Assembly (NCBI GenBank): GCA_900551015.1
Contig: URUI01000026.1
Location: 1-25,153 of the forward strand
Direction of reading: 5' to 3'
Source: an uncultured Collinsella sp.
Lineage (GTDB): Bacteria; Actinomycetota; Coriobacteriia; Coriobacteriales; Coriobacteriaceae
Length of the DNA: 25,153 bases
Shown here piece after piece: positions 1 through 7,692 of this stretch. The notes below the pieces were generated by a model, which did not search any database, was not told the origin of the DNA, and worked only from the letters and a program-made list of their open reading frames with translations. Every line of letters starts with the position of its first letter. Positions within the stretch are counted from its first letter, which is position 1. The position numbers were made by a program, and so were the translations under genes.

Positions 1-237
1 AACGCTTCGCGTTTCCTCAGCTCCGCACCCTTGCGGGTTCGAATTCCTCCGCTTGGCGGCGTTGGCTCGATTTGCTTGACGTGAGGGGCTCTTGGCTGGT
101 GTGGGACGGAGGGATTCCGCGTCCGCCTGGTCGGCGGCCGCGCCCCGCTGCGTCGCTTCGCTCCTTGCGTGCTGCGCTGGAAAACGCTTCGCGTTTCCTC
201 AGCTCCGCACCCTTGCGGGTTCGAATTCCTCCGCTTG
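1..237. repeat. 55-nt direct repeat (1-55 and 183-237) with a tRNA 3'-end fragment between the copies
   Basis: The first 55 nt of the window recur exactly at 183-237. Between the two copies, positions 102-117 match exactly 16 nt of the 3' end of the neighbouring tRNA-Gln gene (293-308). Thus a module of repeat plus tRNA end occurs twice, with slightly different offsets (182 and 191 nt), and only the second copy leads into an intact tRNA. The overlapping open frames are GC-rich, lack ribosome binding sites and look like no protein family, so I treat the stretch as non-coding. It may be a duplication of the tRNA 3' flank or a remnant of integration at the tRNA; the sequence alone does not decide. 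Confidence 0.7.
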
Positions 238-241
238 CCCA

Positions 242-278
242 CAAGAAAGCGCCCTGGGCCGTTATGGGCTTAGGGCGC
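242..278 (-). terminator. Rho-independent terminator of tRNA-Gln
   Basis: On the minus strand, 10 nt after the tRNA CCA end, GCGCCCT (272-278) pairs with AGGGCGC (249-255) and is followed by TTTCTTGT. The inner part of the stem is interrupted by an internal loop. Confidence 0.7.
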
Positions 279-288
279 TCAGTTTTAA

Positions 289-363
289 TGGCTGGGACGG
301 AGGGATTCGAACCCCCAACAGCCGGCACCAAAAACCGGAGTTCTACCGTTGAACTACGTCCCA
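289..363 (-). tRNA. tRNA-Gln (anticodon UUG)
   Basis: The minus strand folds as a complete cloverleaf. The acceptor stem is TGGGACG (357-363) with CGTCCCA (293-299), the D-stem is GTTC/GAAC, and the anticodon stem CCGGT/GCCGG (one G-U pair) encloses the loop TTTTGGT, giving anticodon TTG. The T-arm contains GGTTCGAATCC. The discriminator base is G and the CCA end is encoded (289-291). It lies just downstream of the peptidoglycan-binding gene on the same strand and is followed by its own terminator. The 3' terminal 16 nt of its body are duplicated at 102-117. Confidence 0.95.
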
Positions 364-401
364 ATGTGTGGTGTTGCCCAAAAGCAACTCGTCTAGTTTA
401 C

Positions 402-1307
402 CTAATCTGCGAGGGCATCGCAAACGCCGTCGAGTAGGCGTACGGCGAGCGTCTGCGCGTCGCTGGCCGTGAAGGTGCCGTTGTAGCGCGTCATGCCCGT
501 GAGCTCAATGCGAATGCGAGCCGGCTTCTGCTGCGCGGCGACATTGGCGGTGCGGATGCGCTGGGCCAGGTTGTGGCACTCGGCGAGGGCAATCGTGGCG
601 CGTGGCGCGGCGTCGGCGGGCAGCTCGTCGCTTGCGATCTCGAGCACCAGGTCAACGTTGGTTGGGACCTCGGAGTCGCAGAGCATCATGCCGCTGTTGT
701 CGGTCGTTGCCGTGGCGATATTCCACATGCGCGACGCAACACTGCGCGCGATGGGGTCCTCGCCGATAACGGCAATCTGGAAGCGCTCGAGCACGTTGGC
801 GGCGCGAGCAAAACCGATGCGGGACTCGGCTTCGGTGACCGAGGGCTTGCCCTCCCACACATGGTGCAGGCGGTTGATGTAGGCGTAGGTGTCCTGGAAG
901 GCCATGCCGTCGGCAAACAGGCCGACATTTTCCTGGAACTGCTGCAGGGCGGCCTCGGTATGCGGACCAAAGTAGCCGTCGTCTTCGCCACAGGCAAAGC
1001 CCAAAACGTTGAGAGCGCGCTGCAGGGCCTGCACATCGGCGCCATGGAAATTGGGCATGCGCAGATACAGGGTGCGGTCGCCCAGCTTATACGAGGCGTC
1101 GACCAGGGCGCTCCAACAGGGGATATCGACGGCATGACCGGCAGCAAGGCCGCTGTCGAGCCTGAAGGTGCTGACGGCCTGCTCGGTGGTGGTGCCAAAG
1201 CGCTTGTCGACAACCTCGGCGTCATCGATTGTATAGCCGAGCTGCAGAAGGCGGGACTGGACGTCCTCGACGGCTGCTCCCTGCATGCCTGTGGTAATAG
1301 GTTCCAT
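402..1307 (-). CDS. Protein with two N-terminal peptidoglycan-binding modules and an unrecognised C-terminal domain
   Basis: The 301-residue product begins with two PG_binding_1-type three-helix repeats, about residues 5-65 (GAAVEDVQSRLLQLGYTID...FGTTTEQAVSTFR) and 85-150 (GADVQALQRALNVLGFACG...YFGPHTEAALQQFQ). The rest (about 160-301) is alpha/beta-looking and matches no catalytic family I recognise; the zinc-binding residues of an Amidase_3 domain are not visible. No signal peptide or membrane segment is seen, so an intracellular location is likely unless it is exported by another route. The arrangement recalls actinobacterial CwlM, which has two such modules before a degenerate amidase domain and regulates peptidoglycan synthesis from the cytoplasm; that link is only an inference. 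The ATG at 1305-1307 has AAAGGGG about 8 nt upstream. A promoter candidate lies at 1376-1405. Confidence 0.85.
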   Translation of the reverse strand: MEPITTGMQGAAVEDVQSRLLQLGYTIDDAEVVDKRFGTTTEQAVSTFRLDSGLAAGHAVDIPCWSALVDASYKLGDRTLYLRMPNFHGADVQALQRALNVLGFACGEDDGYFGPHTEAALQQFQENVGLFADGMAFQDTYAYINRLHHVWEGKPSVTEAESRIGFARAANVLERFQIAVIGEDPIARSVASRMWNIATATTDNSGMMLCDSEVPTNVDLVLEIASDELPADAAPRATIALAECHNLAQRIRTANVAAQQKPARIRIELTGMTRYNGTFTASDAQTLAVRLLDGVCDALAD

Positions 1308-1375
1308 GAACGAACCCCTTTCGGCGTACCATTCGTACTATTTTGAGCGTGTGTCGGATAGACAACGCGAGACAA

Positions 1376-1405
1376 TTTATAAACATGCACTCAATAGTGT
1401 AGCAA
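1376..1405 (-). promoter_or_regulatory. Candidate sigma-70-type promoter of the peptidoglycan-binding gene
   Basis: On the minus strand TTGCTA (1400-1405) and TATAAA (1376-1381) are separated by 18 bp, about 70 nt before the start codon. This is judged by eye only. Confidence 0.4.
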
Positions 1406-1446
1406 CTTGTACCCAAACTCGCTGCCCACAGGTTTTATGACCCCCG

Positions 1447-2472
1447 CTAGTTAAGGCGCTCCACAAAGAAATCTGCCATGGAGAGGAACAGTTCACGTGC
1501 ATGCGGGTCGAGCGAAACGTCCTCGATGGCCGCTTTGGCCTTAGCGGTCAGGTCGAGCGCATAGGTGTGGGCGTAATCGATGGAGCCGGTCTCCTGGAAG
1601 ATCTCCACGGCGCGTGCGAGCTGCGCAGGGTCCTCGGTGCCCGAGGAAAGGATTGCCTCGATCTCGTCGTGATAGCGCTCGTCTGACAGGGCATGCACGG
1701 CAACGAGGGTGCGCTTGCCCTCGGTGATATCGGTGCGGAAGTCCTTGTTGGCGGCCTCCTTGGTGCCGATCAAGTTGAGCAGGTCGTCTTGAATCTGGAA
1801 GGCAAGGCCCGTGTGCAGCCCAAAGGCGCGCAGTGCCTCAATCTGCTCTTCGCTGCCGCCGCCGATAATGGCTCCGGCGGCAAGCGGCGTCGCTCCGCTG
1901 TAGTACGCGGTCTTGTGCGTCGCCATGTCCAGATAATCGTCGACCGAAATGTCAAAGCGCCCGTCGCGGACCCAGCCCAGGTCGAGCGCCTGGCCCTCGA
2001 TGGTACGGACGATCATCTCGGTAAGCTCGTGGAGCACGCGAAGCTTCACGTCTGCGTTGAGTGTAGGGTCGTCGAGAACCGTCTTGGTGACCATGGTGAG
2101 CGCCAGGTCACCGCAGTTGATGGCAAGACCGGTGCCCTCGGTAAGGTGCATGCAGGGCTTGCCGCGACGAATCTGCCCGTTGTCGGCGATGTCGTCGTGG
2201 ATGAGTGCGCCCGACTGAAAGTGCTCGATGGCCGCCGCTGCGCTGCGGGCGCTTTCGAAGCTTCCGCCCACCGCGGTGGCGGCGAGCATGCAGATGAGCG
2301 GGCGGTGGCGTTTGCCGGCGTTGGCCGTAAAGGCCGAAAGTGGTGCGTACAGGTAGCGCTCGATATCGGCGGAAGTCGCCTGTCCGTCAAAGAACGTGGC
2401 CAGATAGTCGTTAATCTGGTCAAAGTGCTGGGCTAAAAAGCTGGTAAACGGACTGGACACGGGTTCTCGCAT
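1447..2472 (-). CDS. Polyprenyl diphosphate synthase (all-trans, class I isoprenyl synthase)
   Basis: This enzyme condenses isopentenyl diphosphate onto an allylic diphosphate to make a longer isoprenoid, used for quinone or lipid-carrier synthesis. The 341-residue length fits the family. Visible motifs are GKRHRP (53-58), the first aspartate-rich motif HDDIADNGQIRRG (92-104) with the following arginines, and the second, QIQDDLLNL (from 227), where the third acidic residue is Asn; that variation is known among family members. Product chain length cannot be told safely. The ATG at 2470-2472 gives the full family N-terminus but has only a weak Shine-Dalgarno (ATCAAAGA). It is cytosolic. The gene lies between the PTS gene and the peptidoglycan-binding gene on the same strand, with 139 nt to the latter. 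The last 115 nt upstream show no clear promoter. Confidence 0.92.
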   Translation of the reverse strand: MREPVSSPFTSFLAQHFDQINDYLATFFDGQATSADIERYLYAPLSAFTANAGKRHRPLICMLAATAVGGSFESARSAAAAIEHFQSGALIHDDIADNGQIRRGKPCMHLTEGTGLAINCGDLALTMVTKTVLDDPTLNADVKLRVLHELTEMIVRTIEGQALDLGWVRDGRFDISVDDYLDMATHKTAYYSGATPLAAGAIIGGGSEEQIEALRAFGLHTGLAFQIQDDLLNLIGTKEAANKDFRTDITEGKRTLVAVHALSDERYHDEIEAILSSGTEDPAQLARAVEIFQETGSIDYAHTYALDLTAKAKAAIEDVSLDPHARELFLSMADFFVERLN

Positions 2473-2587
2473 TCTTTGATAGGTTGCATCGTTGCATTAT
2501 GCAGACAACATATTGCCACATTAGGGCGTCGAGCGCGGCGGTTGAAGACGATTGGTCCATGCGGCCGCAAGTGCGGTAGGGGCTTGG

Positions 2588-5038
2588 CTAGATAAGCCCA
2601 AAGTGTTCGAGCGCGGTGACGACGCCGTCGTGGTCGATGCTGTCGGTGACATAGTCGGCCTTTTCCTTGAGGAAGTCCGGTGCGTTGCCCATGGCGATGC
2701 CAACGTCGACGGCGTTCATCAGCGAGACGTCATTGCTGGCGTCGCCGATGCCGTATACGGTTCCGTGGTGGGGATCGAGGGCGTCGAGTACGGACTGGAT
2801 ACCCTCGCGCTTGGTGCATTCGCGAGGCGAAATCTCGGTCACTTCGAGCTCGAGCTCGTTAAAGCAGAGCAGCGGCTCAAACGCTTGATCCTGAGCGATG
2901 CGGTTGGCAAGCGACGTGGACATTAAGATCTTGTAGGCGCTGTAATGTTGCAGCTGCGTAATTGCATCGCCCACGGTGCGGGCGTATCCCGGAGCGTCGG
3001 GCGCATCGGCACTCATGCGAACGACGCCATTGAGTCCCTCAAAACGAATCACTTCGTCCGATTGCTCAAGAATGGGAGCAAGGCGCTGCAGCATGCCGGG
3101 CGTCATCGCCAAATCGCGAATCACGTGTCCCTCAAGTTCGACATAGCCACCCGCGAGGCAGACGATGCCGGTCCAGGGCAGCTCGAGCAGCTTTGGATGG
3201 ATGCAGCTCAGCGTGCGCCCTGTGCAGATAAACGCCATATTGCCCTTGGCGACAAAATCACGGATGGCTTGCGAGACCGCTTCATTGGGATAGGGGGAGA
3301 GGTCTCGCTCGCTCTCGGGAAGCTCTTGTGCCACTCGAGGGTCTTGCCAGGCGAGTGTTCCGTCGATATCGAAGAAGCAGATATCGCCGCGCTTATGGGC
3401 TGCGCTGGCGGCAGGGGAGGCCGAGGTGGTGGACACAAATCCCGGCTCGAGGCCCATGATCTGGTCAAAATGCTCTTTAACGCGGGGAACGGAGATGCCA
3501 ATAATCACCTGGGCGGTCTTGCCCGTAATGATGAGGCCCTTGGCGCCCACCGCGACAAACGACGCATTATCTGCAACGATGGAAGGGTCTGCGACCTCGA
3601 CGCGCAGGCGCGTGGCGCAGTTGGTTGCGCCCACGATATTGCCAACGCCACCTAAAAGCTGAATTACCCGCTCAGCGAGGACGTGATCTTGATCGGATTG
3701 AATACTGACCTCGCCATTGGGAGATTGCTCTTTGGCAAAGCCGCTTCCCGTTAAACGATCGATTGCCGCGCGATTGGAGACATGATCCTCGCGGCCCGGC
3801 GTCTTAAGGTCATAGACCAAGATGAGTGCTCGAAAACTAACAAAAAAGATGAGGCTAAAGGCAAGACCGATACCGAGCGCCAAAAGGTAGGAGCCGGCAT
3901 GCATTCGCATGAGTGGGATGAAGTTGAAGGCCGTCATTTCCATGAGACCGCCCGAGAAGATGCCGACGATGCCAAAGAAGTTCATGGTCATGGCAAGGCA
4001 GGAGGACAGGACGGCGTAGAGCAAAAAGAGTCCGGGATAGGTGAACATAAAGAGAAACTCGAGCGGCTCGGTGACGCCGCAGACCACCGAGGCGACGATG
4101 GCGGGCAAAAGGATGACCTTAAGGCCGGCGCGGCGTTCGGGTTTGGCGGTGAAATAGAATGCTGCCGCGATGGCGGGAAGGCCAAAGAGCTTGCCCCAGC
4201 CGGTGGCGGTAAAACCTGCCCAGGGCGCAAGTTCATTTAAAGGGCGCGTGCTATGGGAGAGAATGGGGAGCAGGTTGGTCCACGTGGCGTAAATACCGTC
4301 GTGAATGACCAGATTGTCGTAATAGATGGGCATATAGAGCAGATGGTGCAGCCCCATGGGCTCGAGCGCTCGCTCCAAAAACACAAAGATGCCCACGCCG
4401 AAGGGGCCGACGCCCGCAAGTGCGTGGCGCAGCGTTTCGGTCACAGCGTATGCGAAGGGCACGATGGCGGCCGAGATGGCGGCAAGGGCAAACACGGCAA
4501 AAAAGCTGATGAGGTAGACGAGCGAGGAACCCGAGAACGTGCCGAGCCAATCGGGAACCTTGGCATCGTAGAAGCGGTCATGGATGGCAACGACGGTTGC
4601 CGACACCGCCAGCGGGCCGATAATGCCGGTGTCGAGCGTCTTGATGCCGTCGATGACGGTGATGCCGCTGGCGGGGGTTAAAGACGACGGGTACTTAAGT
4701 CCAAGGTTGTCGCCGCTCAGCTTAATGATCTCGCTCAAAAAGAAACAGTAGGCAAAATAGGCTACGAGCGCCTCGAGGCAGCAGCGTGCCGGTTGCTTTT
4801 GGGCAAGGCCGATGGGCAGCGCTACGGCAAAAAGGAGTGGAAGGCGCTTAAAGACCGTCCACGAGCCGCGCTGAATGATAGTCCAGAAAACGTACCAGGG
4901 GGTTCCGTATACGGCGAGGTCGCCGACGATATCCACGGTCGTTGCGAGGGCGGAGATGCCGACCATGAGGCCTGATATAGAAAACAGCATGGCGGGCGCG
5001 AACATGGCTCCGCCAAAACGTTGGATTTTCTGCAGCAT
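2588..5038 (-). CDS. Fused PTS permease EIIC-EIIB with C-terminal HAD (Cof-type) phosphatase
   Basis: The 816-residue protein is a three-part fusion. Residues 1-415 are a glucose/maltose-family EIIC with about ten membrane segments, the MGLHHLL and GVTEPLEF motifs and the exit signature LKTPGRED. Residues about 450-530 are an EIIB domain with its phosphorylation cysteine in NCATRLR (C474). After a Ser/Ala linker, residues about 550-816 are a HAD-IIB (Cof-type) hydrolase with motif I FFDIDGT (D557, D559), motif II CTGR, a lysine at CTKREG and motif IV GDASND. The protein should import a sugar with phosphorylation, and may dephosphorylate the product or a related sugar phosphate. No EIIA domain is present, so it must be supplied elsewhere. 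The ATG at 5036-5038 is chosen because AAAGG lies 6 nt upstream and MLQKIQRFGGAMF is a typical EIIC start; an in-frame TTG 12 codons earlier is less likely. The gene is divergent from a GntR gene, its probable repressor. The sugar is not determined. Confidence 0.93.
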   Translation of the reverse strand: MLQKIQRFGGAMFAPAMLFSISGLMVGISALATTVDIVGDLAVYGTPWYVFWTIIQRGSWTVFKRLPLLFAVALPIGLAQKQPARCCLEALVAYFAYCFFLSEIIKLSGDNLGLKYPSSLTPASGITVIDGIKTLDTGIIGPLAVSATVVAIHDRFYDAKVPDWLGTFSGSSLVYLISFFAVFALAAISAAIVPFAYAVTETLRHALAGVGPFGVGIFVFLERALEPMGLHHLLYMPIYYDNLVIHDGIYATWTNLLPILSHSTRPLNELAPWAGFTATGWGKLFGLPAIAAAFYFTAKPERRAGLKVILLPAIVASVVCGVTEPLEFLFMFTYPGLFLLYAVLSSCLAMTMNFFGIVGIFSGGLMEMTAFNFIPLMRMHAGSYLLALGIGLAFSLIFFVSFRALILVYDLKTPGREDHVSNRAAIDRLTGSGFAKEQSPNGEVSIQSDQDHVLAERVIQLLGGVGNIVGATNCATRLRVEVADPSIVADNASFVAVGAKGLIITGKTAQVIIGISVPRVKEHFDQIMGLEPGFVSTTSASPAASAAHKRGDICFFDIDGTLAWQDPRVAQELPESERDLSPYPNEAVSQAIRDFVAKGNMAFICTGRTLSCIHPKLLELPWTGIVCLAGGYVELEGHVIRDLAMTPGMLQRLAPILEQSDEVIRFEGLNGVVRMSADAPDAPGYARTVGDAITQLQHYSAYKILMSTSLANRIAQDQAFEPLLCFNELELEVTEISPRECTKREGIQSVLDALDPHHGTVYGIGDASNDVSLMNAVDVGIAMGNAPDFLKEKADYVTDSIDHDGVVTALEHFGLI

Positions 5039-5076
5039 AATATGCCTTTCGGATGCAACATGCTGTGCGAGCAAGA

Positions 5077-5100
5077 ACGTTTAAACAATGAACTCATTGT
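5077..5100. promoter_or_regulatory. Candidate operator region upstream of the PTS-HAD gene
   Basis: ACGTTTAAACAA (5077-5088) matches the palindrome TTGTTTAAACAA at 10 of 12 positions. Overlapping it is a perfect 7-2-7 inverted repeat, ACAATGA/TCATTGT (5085-5091 and 5094-5100). The position, 40-60 nt before the start codon, suits repression by the divergent GntR protein. Confidence 0.45.
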
Positions 5101-5161
5101 AGAGGACTGGCTGCTTGCCGCATTGACGGTTTTGATTCGGTCCGATTTGGGTTTCGGGGGA

Positions 5162-5229
5162 ACCGTCGACGGTAAATAATCCGTGCTTTACCGATAATCG
5201 GTTTAAACAACTTTAAGAAATGCTATCGT
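5162..5229 (+). promoter_or_regulatory. Promoter and palindromes upstream of the GntR-family gene
   Basis: The stretch contains the 12-nt palindrome ACCGTCGACGGT (5162-5173), the inverted repeat ACCGAT-A-ATCGGT (5190-5202) and a 10/12 match to TTGTTTAAACAA (5199-5210). The latter overlaps a possible -35 (TTTAAA, 5202-5207); TGCTATCGT (5221-5229) could be an extended -10, spaced by 16 bp. This layout suggests autoregulation. Confidence 0.4.
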
Positions 5230-5262
5230 GCCTAGCCATACATATTCATTAGAGGTGAAATC

Positions 5263-5982
5263 ATGCCAAAAGCGATTTACGAAGGAATCTACCGCGAGAT
5301 CCGTTCGCGCATCATCAACGGGACCTATGCGTTTCAGGAGATGCTGCCAACCGAAGCCGAGCTGACCGCGGAGTTTGGCTGCACGCGCAATACCGTTCGA
5401 CGCGCCTTGAGCATGCTGGCCGACCAGATGTTTGTGCAGCCTATACACGGCAAGGGCGTGCGCGTTATTTGGCTTAAGGGCGAAACCGATATGCTGGGCG
5501 CACTCGAAGAGGTTGAGTCGTTTGGCGAGTTCGCAAAACGCAACAATGCCGTCGCATCGACCGAGGTCAAGTCTTTTGAACACTTGATTTGCACTGAGCA
5601 ACTCTCTCGTCGCCTGGGCTTTAAGGTGGGCGAGGAGCTGATTCGCGTCGTGCGTGTCCGAAGCCTCAACGGCAGCGCGCGCCAAGTGGACCACGGCTAC
5701 TTTTTGGCGTCGATCGCCAAGGGCCTGACCCCCGAGATCGCGGCGGATTCTATCTACGGCTATCTGGAGCACAAGCGCGGCATCAAAGTGATGGCGAGCC
5801 GCCGTACGGTGAGTGTCGAGCTCGCCAACGATGAGGATTGCAGCTATCTGGACCTTGGCAAGTACAACTGCGTCGCCGTTATGGAGAGCCAGTCGTACAC
5901 CTCGGACGGCATCTTGTTCGAGGTCACGCATGCCCGCACACACCCCGAGATCTTCCATTACCGCGTCAATTCCAAGCGATAG
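5263..5982 (+). CDS. GntR-family transcriptional regulator with UTRA domain (HutC/TreR type)
   Basis: The 239-residue protein starts with a winged helix-turn-helix (YEGIYREIRSRIINGTY to QPIHGKGVRVI, residues 6-68; recognition part EFGCTRNTVRRALSML). The rest is an effector-binding UTRA domain of the HutC subfamily, ending DGILFEVTHARTHPEIFHY. Such proteins usually repress sugar uptake genes and are released by a phosphorylated sugar. The gene is divergent from the PTS-HAD gene and upstream of the ABC importer operon, so both are plausible targets. The near-palindromes upstream resemble, from memory, the TTGTATATACAA-type site of the Bacillus trehalose repressor TreR; trehalose as the inducer is not shown. 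The ATG has the purine-rich GAGGTG 6 nt upstream. A strong terminator follows the gene. Confidence 0.92.
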   Translation: MPKAIYEGIYREIRSRIINGTYAFQEMLPTEAELTAEFGCTRNTVRRALSMLADQMFVQPIHGKGVRVIWLKGETDMLGALEEVESFGEFAKRNNAVASTEVKSFEHLICTEQLSRRLGFKVGEELIRVVRVRSLNGSARQVDHGYFLASIAKGLTPEIAADSIYGYLEHKRGIKVMASRRTVSVELANDEDCSYLDLGKYNCVAVMESQSYTSDGILFEVTHARTHPEIFHYRVNSKR

Positions 5983-6023
5983 CCGGCTAGCTCGCAGCCT
6001 GACGAGACTCATGCCCTCAAAGC

Positions 6024-6072
6024 GAAAACGCCCGGTCAAACCGACGATGCATCGGCTTGATCGGGCGTTTTC
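6024..6072 (+). terminator. Bidirectional Rho-independent terminator after the GntR gene
   Basis: The 16-nt arms (6024-6039 and 6057-6072) pair with one G-U, have AAAA on the left and TTTT on the right, and enclose a second small stem CCGA/TCGG. It separates the regulator from the ABC operon. Confidence 0.85.
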
Positions 6073-6093
6073 TCTGCATTCGATAACAAATAA

Positions 6094-6105
6094 TTGTTTA
6101 TACAA
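6094..6105. promoter_or_regulatory. Candidate GntR operator TTGTTTATACAA
   Basis: This 12-mer differs from TTGTTTAAACAA at one position. It lies about 70 nt upstream of a second such site and about 185 nt upstream of the ABC operon start codon, in an AT-rich stretch. Confidence 0.4.
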
Positions 6106-6168
6106 AACTTGTCAAGTATCAAGTCGAAATTACCGTTCACCGAAGTTTTTCTACCGCTCTAGTAATAC

Positions 6169-6200
6169 TTGTTCAAACAACTAGCCAAATAGCGTATTGT
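6169..6200 (+). promoter_or_regulatory. Candidate promoter and operator of the ABC importer operon
   Basis: TTCAAA (6172-6177) and TATTGT (6195-6200) are 17 bp apart and could be -35 and -10 elements. The -35 is embedded in TTGTTCAAACAA (6169-6180), an 11/12 match to the proposed operator, so repressor binding there would block polymerase. Confidence 0.4.
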
Positions 6201-6214
6201 ACAAGTCAGCAAAA

Positions 6215-6265
6215 GGGGCAAAGTCCCCGAGCCAATCTCCGAAGGCGGCGGCAAAGGGTGCCGCC
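6215..6265 (+). other. Two small hairpins in the leader of the ABC operon
   Basis: GGGG/CCCC (6215-6218 and 6225-6228) and GGCGGC/GCCGCC (6244-6249 and 6260-6265) lie in the likely untranslated leader, the second ending 23 nt before the start codon. I recognise no known riboswitch fold. Confidence 0.35.
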
Positions 6266-6288
6266 ACGGTGTGAAAGGGTGGATTGTA

Positions 6289-7605
6289 ATGAAGAACGAA
6301 ATGAGCAGAAGGCAGTTCCTGGGCTTTGCTGGTTCCGCGGCTGCGGTTCTTGGTCTGGGCCTCGTGGGCTGCGGTGGTTCTGCCGGCTCTGGCTCCTCTG
6401 CTTCTGGTGACGCTGCCGAGGTCTACTTCCTCCAGTTCAAGCCCGAGGTCGACAAGGAGTGGAAGGAGATCGCCAAGGCGTACAAGAAGGAGAAGGGCGT
6501 CGAGGTCAAGATCGTGACCGCCGCCTCCAACACCTACGAGGAGAAGCTCAAGTCCGAGATGTCCAAGAGCTCCGCTCCGACGCTGTTCCAGGTCAACGGC
6601 CCCACCGGCCTTAAGAACTGGAAGGACTACTGCGCCGATCTTTCCGACACCAAGCTCCGCGGCGAGCTCATCGACGACTCCCTGGCGCTGCAGTCCGACG
6701 GCAAGGATCTGGGTATCGACTGGGTTCAGGAGAGCTACGGCATCATCTACAACAAGGAGCTCCTCGAGAAGGCCGGCTACAAGGCCGAGGACATCAACTC
6801 CTTCGACAAGCTGAAGGCTTGCGCCGATGACATCCAGGCCCGCAAGGACGAGCTCGGCGTTGACGGTGCCTTCACTTCCGCCGGCATGGATGACTCCTCC
6901 AGCTGGCGCTACACCACCCACCTCGCCAACCTCCCGCTCTACTACGAGTTCGAGAAGGAGCACAACCAGGAGGACGACGAGATCAAGGGCGAGTATCTCG
7001 ACAACTTTAAGCAGATCTTCGACCTGTATATCACCGACTCCACCTGCGATCCTTCGCAGCTTGCCTCCAAGACCGGTGACGACGCCACCAACGAGTTCGC
7101 AACCGGTAAGGCCGTTTTCTACCAGAACGGCTCTTGGGCCTACGCCGACCTCACCAAGGCCGGTATGACCGACGACCAGCTCGGCATGCTGCCGATCTAC
7201 ATCGGCGTCGACGGCGAGGAGAACCAGGGCCTGTGCTCCGGCGGCGAGAACTACTGGTGCGTCAGCTCCCAGGCTTCCGAGGATGCCCAGAAGGCCACCG
7301 AGGACTTCATGTATTGGTGCGTCACTTCTGACACCGCCACCAGCATCATCGCTGACAAGATGGGTCTGACCGCCCCGTTCAAGAGCGCTAAGGAGACCAC
7401 CAACGTCTTCTCGCAGCAGGCCGTTGCTATGGCCAAGGACGGCAAGAAGACCGTTGCTTGGGACTTCGTTTACATCCCCTCTGAGGAGTGGAAGAAGAAC
7501 CTCAAGCAGGCTCTCATCGCTTATGCTGCCGACAACACCAAGTGGGACGGCGTCAAGAACGCCTTCGTCGATGGCTGGAAGACCGAGAAGGCTGCTTCCG
7601 AGTAA
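6289..7605 (+). CDS. ABC importer carbohydrate-binding lipoprotein (family 1 extracellular solute-binding protein)
   Basis: The 438-residue protein captures an oligosaccharide outside the cell for the two permeases that follow. Its N-terminus combines a twin-arginine motif (MSRRQFLGFAG, residues 5-15) with a hydrophobic stretch and lipobox LVGC (Cys28), so it should be exported, perhaps by Tat, and lipid-anchored. A Ser/Gly linker follows. The mature part has MalE/MsmE-like features such as SAPTLFQVNGPT, YGIIYNKELLEKAGY and GKAVFYQNGSWAYADL. The ATG at 6289 is preferred over the in-frame GTG at 6271 because GAAAGGGTGG lies in between as its ribosome binding site. Codons are very strongly biased to C/G ends, suggesting high expression. 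The ligand is not readable; nearby MalQ and GlgP genes favour maltodextrins, but this is inference. Confidence 0.93.
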   Translation: MKNEMSRRQFLGFAGSAAAVLGLGLVGCGGSAGSGSSASGDAAEVYFLQFKPEVDKEWKEIAKAYKKEKGVEVKIVTAASNTYEEKLKSEMSKSSAPTLFQVNGPTGLKNWKDYCADLSDTKLRGELIDDSLALQSDGKDLGIDWVQESYGIIYNKELLEKAGYKAEDINSFDKLKACADDIQARKDELGVDGAFTSAGMDDSSSWRYTTHLANLPLYYEFEKEHNQEDDEIKGEYLDNFKQIFDLYITDSTCDPSQLASKTGDDATNEFATGKAVFYQNGSWAYADLTKAGMTDDQLGMLPIYIGVDGEENQGLCSGGENYWCVSSQASEDAQKATEDFMYWCVTSDTATSIIADKMGLTAPFKSAKETTNVFSQQAVAMAKDGKKTVAWDFVYIPSEEWKKNLKQALIAYAADNTKWDGVKNAFVDGWKTEKAASE

Positions 7606-7637
7606 GCAGTTGCTGCCCAAGCTATCTGATTAGCGAC

Positions 7638-7671
7638 AGGGGGCGGGCAGACGTAGGTTTGCCCGCCCCCT
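7638..7671 (+). other. Strong intercistronic hairpin after the binding-protein gene
   Basis: AGGGGGCGGGCA (7638-7649) pairs perfectly with TGCCCGCCCCCT (7660-7671) across a 10-nt loop. No T-run follows, so it is more likely an mRNA-stabilising or attenuating structure than a full terminator. It would keep the binding protein in excess over the permeases. Confidence 0.7.
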
Positions 7672-7692
7672 GCATATTGAAAGGACCCTTCT

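Noticed and set aside
72..437. Open frames across the repeat and tRNA-Gln at the window start
   Set aside because: They run through a tRNA gene and a terminator, and consist of duplicated non-coding sequence.
6200..6288. Known riboswitch in the leader of the ABC operon
   Set aside because: The leader has two small hairpins but none of the conserved cores of riboswitch classes I know.
6181..7620. Long open frame (479 codons) antisense to the solute-binding protein
   Set aside because: The translation is a Leu/Val/Gly-rich mirror of a highly biased gene, with no domain or start signal.
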